Source: Sphagnum magellanicum
Taxonomy: Eukaryota > Streptophyta > Sphagnopsida > Sphagnales > Sphagnaceae
Direction: 5' to 3'
Length of the DNA: 64,000 nucleotides
Assembly (NCBI GenBank): GCA_021904315.1
Contig: CM038919.1
Span: forward strand, 9,424,001 to 9,488,000
Part shown: positions 62,550 through 64,000 of the stretch, piece after piece
Numbering within the stretch: the first letter of the stretch is position 1
Layout: each line of letters starts with the position of its first letter
Made by a program: the position numbers and the translations under genes
Notes under the pieces: model-generated
What the model was told of the DNA's origin: nothing
What the model saw: the letters and a program-made list of their open reading frames with translations, nothing else
Database searches by the model: none

Positions 62550-62857
62550 CATCACAAGCTTCCAATATCTCAAAATTTGAATAGAATTCATGTGAAAATC
62601 ATAAAACAATATGTTAGTGCAAATCCAAAAGACTCAAAATGTAAAATGGCACAATATATATATAAATATATTTTTTATATAAATGATGTTTCTTTTTCAC
62701 TTATGATGTCTTGATGTCAAGTACATATGATTTACATTTTAACTAAAATTTTGCAATTATTATGATGTAATTTTGCATAAAATGATGTACGAACTTATGA
62801 AAATTGAATTTTGCATGAAATTTGTACAAACCTATGAAGCTTGGTAAGTTTGTGATG
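62550..62857 (+). mobile_element. MITE family 'CATCACA', copy C (308 bp)
   Basis: Begins CATCACAAGC and ends GTTTGTGATG. It matches copies A and B through GATTTACATTTTAACTAAA and TGCATAAAAT, then jumps to GAACTTATGAAAATTGAATT. About 150 bp present in A and B is missing, so it is an internally deleted copy. Confidence 0.7.
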
Positions 62858-63169
62858 TTTAATCTTCCACTTGACCAATGGACATGTACATTTTGATTAA
62901 AGGCCCAAAGTTTGAATGACATGTCTATTATTTATTAACCAATTTGACTAGAATCATGACCTATTTCATCATTATTTATCAAATTGAACATCTAATCAAG
63001 TTGAACAAAAAAATGACCACTCTAGTCAAAATTGCCAATGGGTTCCATTCAAATGGGACAAATAATCAATTTGAACATATAATCAACTTGGAAAAAAAAG
63101 GACTTTGCCTAATCAAAATAATTAATGGTTTTCTAATCAAACAAGACATGTTATGTTAACTAATAAACC
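62858..63169. other. AT-rich DNA, nothing recognised
   Basis: One 71-codon frame with repeated TCAA-TTGAAC-TAATCAA words, suggesting a short internal direct repeat (about 62,980 and 63,065), not a gene. Confidence 0.4.
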
Positions 63170-63345
63170 AAGCTAGCTATAAACAGTTTAGTTAAGTAAC
63201 TTAGGGGCTTAAATACTTACCTACAATTATATTACCTACCTATTGACTTACCTACTTCCTACCTACAAGTTACCATCCTACCTCCCACCTACCATCCTAC
63301 ATGTACCTACCTACCTACCTACCTACCTACCTTCGACAAGTTTAC
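63170..63345 (+). repeat. TACC microsatellite region
   Basis: Scattered CCTACC and TTACCTACC words grade into a pure (TACC)n tract at about 63,302-63,332. Confidence 0.85.
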
Positions 63346-64000
63346 TCATTGCTTAACTTCCTTCCTTACCTTCATAAATCATATACAACAAGAACATGTG
63401 AAATAATTTTTTTAACAAAATTACATTACTTTATGAAAGTGTGGTCCAATATCACTTAATCACTTCATGGTTTATCATTGTGAGGGTGATGGTTTCAAGT
63501 CCTTATATTTATAAGTATGTACATGCCTAGGGGCTAACATAACTAAGTTAAACTAAATTAAACTACTACCCACTTGCTTACCAATAGATATTATTTTTGA
63601 TAATAATCCAAAAACTAAATGATTTTAATTAAGGTAGAAATTAAGCTAGTCAAATGGTGTGTTGTTCATCAATCCAAATAACCAATCCAATGGTCCATTA
63701 TTTTACTAATAAAAAAGACCATTTTAATGTCAAAATTGACTTGACCAAAATGACATGATGCGTGAAAATCCTTTAAGGTGTACCACACATGACGAAAAAG
63801 GTTTTGTTCTTATTACAATCCTTCTTTACCCTATATTGTGATCCCCATAAAAAATAATGAATCAAAAGTTGTCAAAAATTTCAAAAAGACTATATTTTAA
63901 ACATTACAATTCTAGATTCCATCATAATCATCCATAAATGTGTCTTTACATGGTTGAAAGGGACTAGGTGAAAAAGACAAAAAAGAATGACGTAGTGACA
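63346..64000. other. AT-rich window end
   Basis: No gene or clear repeat boundary seen. Confidence 0.45.

Noticed and set aside
1-64000. tRNA, rRNA, CRISPR arrays or bacterial-type operons
   Set aside because: None seen. The only tRNA-like sequence is the SINE head at 30.5 kb, and the tandem arrays lack CRISPR-type repeat/spacer structure.

Overview
The window looks like a land-plant nuclear chromosome segment: a few intron-bearing genes lie in a large AT-rich, CpG-poor sea of decayed repeats. Support comes from the gene content (an Agenet/ENT chromatin-type protein, a plastid-targeted protein of unknown role, a Golgi alpha-1,4-fucosyltransferase of the FUT13 type and a plastid acyl-ACP thioesterase), from GT-AG introns of about 110-670 bp, and from plant transposon types (Ty1/copia, miniature CACTA, tRNA-derived SINE, MITEs). 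Only about 14 kb of the 64 kb is gene space. This fits a repeat-rich genome such as a fern or gymnosperm, but the sequence alone does not fix the lineage.

Layout. 1-6.2 kb: AT-rich decayed DNA with one GC-rich Helitron-like island near 2.1-2.67 kb. 6.96-8.71 kb, minus strand: Agenet/ENT gene, with microsatellite-rich DNA upstream to 10.2 kb. 10.2-14.9 kb: tandem and inverted arrays built on a CATGGATG-type motif, plus a possible G-run/C-run-ended element. 16.8-19.4 kb: a Ty1/copia fossil invaded by two copies of one MITE family; a third copy is at 62.55 kb. 21.4-25.65 kb: six-exon plastid-protein gene with telo-boxes and a G4 motif upstream. 26.9-27.2 kb: 39-bp minisatellite. 27.67-29.52 kb: FUT13-like gene in three exons. 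30.42-30.57 kb: minus-strand SINE with a perfect 9-bp target duplication. 31-51 kb: mostly decayed DNA with a few recognisable duplications and one TIR element. 51.3-54.34 kb: six-exon acyl-ACP thioesterase with an unusual low-complexity first exon. 55.1-56 kb: two perfect hairpins and two miniature CACTA elements with 3-bp target duplications. 60.7-62.9 kb: a repeat family, a long foldback hairpin, a TIR element and a MITE.

The genes are not an operon and show no shared pathway. Three of them act in the plastid or Golgi (fatty acid release; N-glycan Lewis-a capping; unknown plastid role), and the fourth is probably nuclear. Exon models were built by eye from frame and GT-AG splice-phase agreement and were not checked against transcripts. 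No clearly new system was seen. The most unusual items are the strand-switching CATGGATG arrays, the unknown plastid gene, the thioesterase N-terminus and the set of small foldback or TIR elements.
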